Positions 62,067-64,000 of a stretch of DNA of 64,000 nt are shown piece by piece. The position numbers and the translations under genes are program-made. Below the pieces are notes generated by a model. That model had not been told where the DNA came from, did no database searches, and saw only the letters and a program-made list of their open reading frames with translations. This DNA comes from Streptomyces rimosus (GTDB lineage: Bacteria > Actinomycetota > Actinomycetes > Streptomycetales > Streptomycetaceae), in the NCBI RefSeq assembly GCF_008704655.1, contig NZ_CP023688.1, forward strand, positions 1,054,001 to 1,118,000. Reading direction: 5' to 3'. Each line of letters starts with the position of its first letter. The first letter of the stretch is position 1.

Positions 62067-64000
62067 TTGCCCGATTTAAGGCGCTTGATTTCGCCCGAAG
62101 GGCGCATCTGGGAGACGGACGACATCGTGGCCCGCGTATTCGGAGCCACCGAACTTTTAGCCCACCGCGGCGTCGGCCCCGGTTCACGGGTAATGCTGAG
62201 CGGCGCCAATTCTTCTGAATGGGTCGTCGATTTACTCGCGCTCATTCACCTCGACGCTTCGGTGGTCCTGACCGATCACCGGGCCACCCCTGCCCAGCGT
62301 TCGCGTATCCGCGCCCAGGCACGCGTGATGCTCGAAATCAGCGGCGGTACGGGCAATACTCCGGCGCCACGGCCGGCTCCGCGCACGGCGGCCGGGCCCG
62401 ATGTCGCGGCCTGGGCACAACGCCAGGACGCCGCGATTTCCTGGTCGTCGGGCACGACGGGCAGCCCCAAAGGCATCGTCCGCTCCGGCCGCTCCATTCT
62501 GGACAACCTCGCACTCAGCGCGGAACGCATGGGATACCGGCCCGACGACGTCTTCCTGCCCGTCCTGCCGTACTCCCACCAATACGGTCTGTCGCTGGTC
62601 CTCTGCTGGTGGCTGAACGGTGGCACGCTCGTGGTCTACGGGCCGACCACACGCCTGGACCGTGCGCTCGCGGTCGGCGTGGACCACGGCCTCTCCATCG
62701 TCGACGCGGCCCCGTCGACGTATTACAGCCTGCTCAACCTGCTCGACCGCCGTCCCGCTCTCGCCGACGCACTCAAGACGGTGCGGGCCTGGTGCGTGGG
62801 CGGCGCGCCGCTGGGACGCAGCCTGGCGGCCCGGTTCCACGCCCGCACAGGCCGGCATCTGCTCGACGGCTACGGGGCGACCGAGGTGGGAAACATCGCG
62901 TTGGCGCCGCCCACCGACCCGGTCGGGTGCGGCACACCACTGCCGGGCGTGGCCGTCGAAGTCCACGACGACCACGGCAGGCCGCTGCCCCACGGCCGGC
63001 TCGGCGAACTCGTCGTACGCAGTGACGGCCTGATGACCGGCCACCTGGGCGACGACGGGGAGCTGGTGCCGGTCGCGGGTCCCGTGCACCGTACCGGCGA
63101 CATCGGCCTGCTCGACGCCGCCGGCCGTGTCTTCCCGGTCGGGCGCAAGCACGCCGTGCACCGTGACGGCCACACGCTCTTTCCCGACCATCTCGCCGAG
63201 CGGGCCGAATCGGCCGGCGCGCAGACGGAGGTCGTCGCCGTCCCCGACGAGCGTCTGGGCTGCCGTCTGGTGTTCGTGATCGCGGACCCGGACGGTCATG
63301 AGCCCGCGCACTGGAAGCGAGCGTTGCGCCCCGTGCTCGCCCGCTACGAGCAGCCCGACCACATTGTCGTACTTCCCGAGTTGCCCCTCACCCATACGGG
63401 CAAGCCCGACCCGGCCGTTCTGGAGAAGATCGCCATGACCTCGCTGCCCGCGCCGCACCACACGGCCACCGACGCCACCGCGTCCGGCCCGGCCGTCGGT
63501 GCGGCCGACCACCGCATTCCCTTCGCCGACCGTGTCGACGCGCTGCGCGCCGTACGCCGGTACGTGGCCGCCAATGAAGACGCGGTGCTGAGCATCCTCA
63601 CCGAGATCTCACCGCACCACACCGCCCGAGCGGAGATCCGTTCATTCCTCGCCACCCTCGACGGAGCGGAGGAAGAGATCCGTCGGACCCGGCCCGGCTG
63701 CGTGCCCCGGGCCGCGGTCTTCACGCCCTCCAACATCCCGCTCTATTCCTACGCGCTGTACATGCTCGTGACCTCCCTTTACACCGACCGGATCACCTTC
63801 AGGCCGTCCTCCGAGATCAAGAGCCAGATCCTGCGCCTGCACGACCTGCTGGCGCCGGTGCACGGCTTACCCATCGAGCTTTTCGACCTCAGCCAGCGCA
63901 AGTTCGTGACCGGCCCGGTACGCGACGCGGACCTCATCGTCTTCACCGGCAATTACTCCCACGCCGAGACAGTCCGCGAAGGGCTGGCGGAAGACCAGCT
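62067..64000 (+). CDS. ANL adenylating domain fused to aldehyde-dehydrogenase-like domain, 3' partial
   Basis: The frame stays open to the window end, giving at least 644 residues. From a TTG with GAGGAG six bases upstream, residues ~1-460 are an ANL (AMP-forming) domain: SWSSGTTGSPKG (P-loop), DGYGATEVGN (A5), HRTGDIGLLDAAGRVFPVGR (A7/A8) and LTHTGKPDP (A10 lysine). From ~490 an aldehyde-dehydrogenase/acyl-CoA-reductase-like domain begins: AVFTPSNIPLYSYAL, ITFRPSSEIKSQ, IVFTGNYSHAETVREG. No carrier-protein motif lies between them. Four in-frame TTA codons (62076, 62157, 62232, 63867) suggest bldA-dependent expression, typical of secondary metabolism. It may activate a carboxylic acid and reduce it to an aldehyde. 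Function is inferred; the catalytic Cys of the second domain lies beyond the window. Confidence 0.82.
   Translation, partial: MPDLRRLISPEGRIWETDDIVARVFGATELLAHRGVGPGSRVMLSGANSSEWVVDLLALIHLDASVVLTDHRATPAQRSRIRAQARVMLEISGGTGNTPAPRPAPRTAAGPDVAAWAQRQDAAISWSSGTTGSPKGIVRSGRSILDNLALSAERMGYRPDDVFLPVLPYSHQYGLSLVLCWWLNGGTLVVYGPTTRLDRALAVGVDHGLSIVDAAPSTYYSLLNLLDRRPALADALKTVRAWCVGGAPLGRSLAARFHARTGRHLLDGYGATEVGNIALAPPTDPVGCGTPLPGVAVEVHDDHGRPLPHGRLGELVVRSDGLMTGHLGDDGELVPVAGPVHRTGDIGLLDAAGRVFPVGRKHAVHRDGHTLFPDHLAERAESAGAQTEVVAVPDERLGCRLVFVIADPDGHEPAHWKRALRPVLARYEQPDHIVVLPELPLTHTGKPDPAVLEKIAMTSLPAPHHTATDATASGPAVGAADHRIPFADRVDALRAVRRYVAANEDAVLSILTEISPHHTARAEIRSFLATLDGAEEEIRRTRPGCVPRAAVFTPSNIPLYSYALYMLVTSLYTDRITFRPSSEIKSQILRLHDLLAPVHGLPIELFDLSQRKFVTGPVRDADLIVFTGNYSHAETVREGLAEDQ

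Noticed and set aside
62232..63512. 426-codon minus-strand frame near the right end
   Set aside because: The plus-strand frame from 62067 contains ordered adenylation motifs A3-A10 and runs to the window edge, so the minus frame is its shadow.

Overview
The window is high-GC actinobacterial DNA with strong G/C third-position bias, GTG and TTG starts, many ATGA/GTGA stop-start overlaps, Tat and lipoprotein signals and a few TTA codons. It is almost certainly Streptomyces or a close relative. Calls rest on reading the sequence and on remembered family motifs; no database search was run.

Layout. (1) 1-7.9 kb is the end of a biosynthetic gene cluster. A hybrid NRPS-PKS (A-PCP-KS-KR-ACP-TE, with no acyltransferase domain visible) is followed by a GSCFA protein, a small SGNH-type protein and a TauD-like Fe(II)/2-oxoglutarate dioxygenase, all tightly packed. 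(2) 8.0-11.25 kb holds an Ala/Tyr-rich hypothetical protein and a FUSC-type exporter. (3) 11.5-21.3 kb is a mosaic accessory island. Its left edge carries a displaced 18-codon copy of the 3' end of a yjbQ-family gene, and its right edge is the intact yjbQ gene, which is what integration at that gene's 3' end would leave. Inside are a DUF6221 protein, a broken IS5-type element, a probable conflict (defence) cassette and decayed genes. The cassette comprises a PD-(D/E)XK-like protein with an apparently lost catalytic motif, an EACC1-like adaptor, and a 1264-residue caspase-SF1 helicase fusion. A restriction endonuclease-STAND NTPase gene beside it is broken by a stop codon.

(4) 21.9-26.3 kb is a sulfonate-sulfur operon (ssuCBAD-like) preceded by a 29-codon cysteine-containing leader peptide, suggesting attenuation. 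(5) 26.4-33 kb carries an FAD monooxygenase, secreted proteins (HtaA-like, DUF4142, DUF1996) and an O-methyltransferase. (6) 32.7-37 kb has an MFS symporter divergent from the lutABC L-lactate operon; a fused FAD/Fe-S D-lactate dehydrogenase lies at 46.3 kb. (7) 37-53 kb holds secreted carbohydrate enzymes (Tat-exported GH2, GH13 amylase, GH109-like oxidoreductase), an SGNH esterase, ASCH and DoxX proteins, and an ABC exporter divergent from a MarR regulator with a perfect palindrome between them.

(8) 53.6-57.2 kb encodes a heterodimeric ABC exporter whose two nucleotide-binding domains have complementary defects. (9) 57.3-61.7 kb carries housekeeping-like genes (YdjM-like, DUF3516 helicase, acyl-CoA thioesterase II). 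(10) From 62.07 kb to the window end runs an incomplete gene fusing an adenylating (ANL) domain to an aldehyde-dehydrogenase-like domain. It has four TTA codons and probably opens a second biosynthetic cluster. Several convergent gene pairs are separated by perfect GC hairpins.
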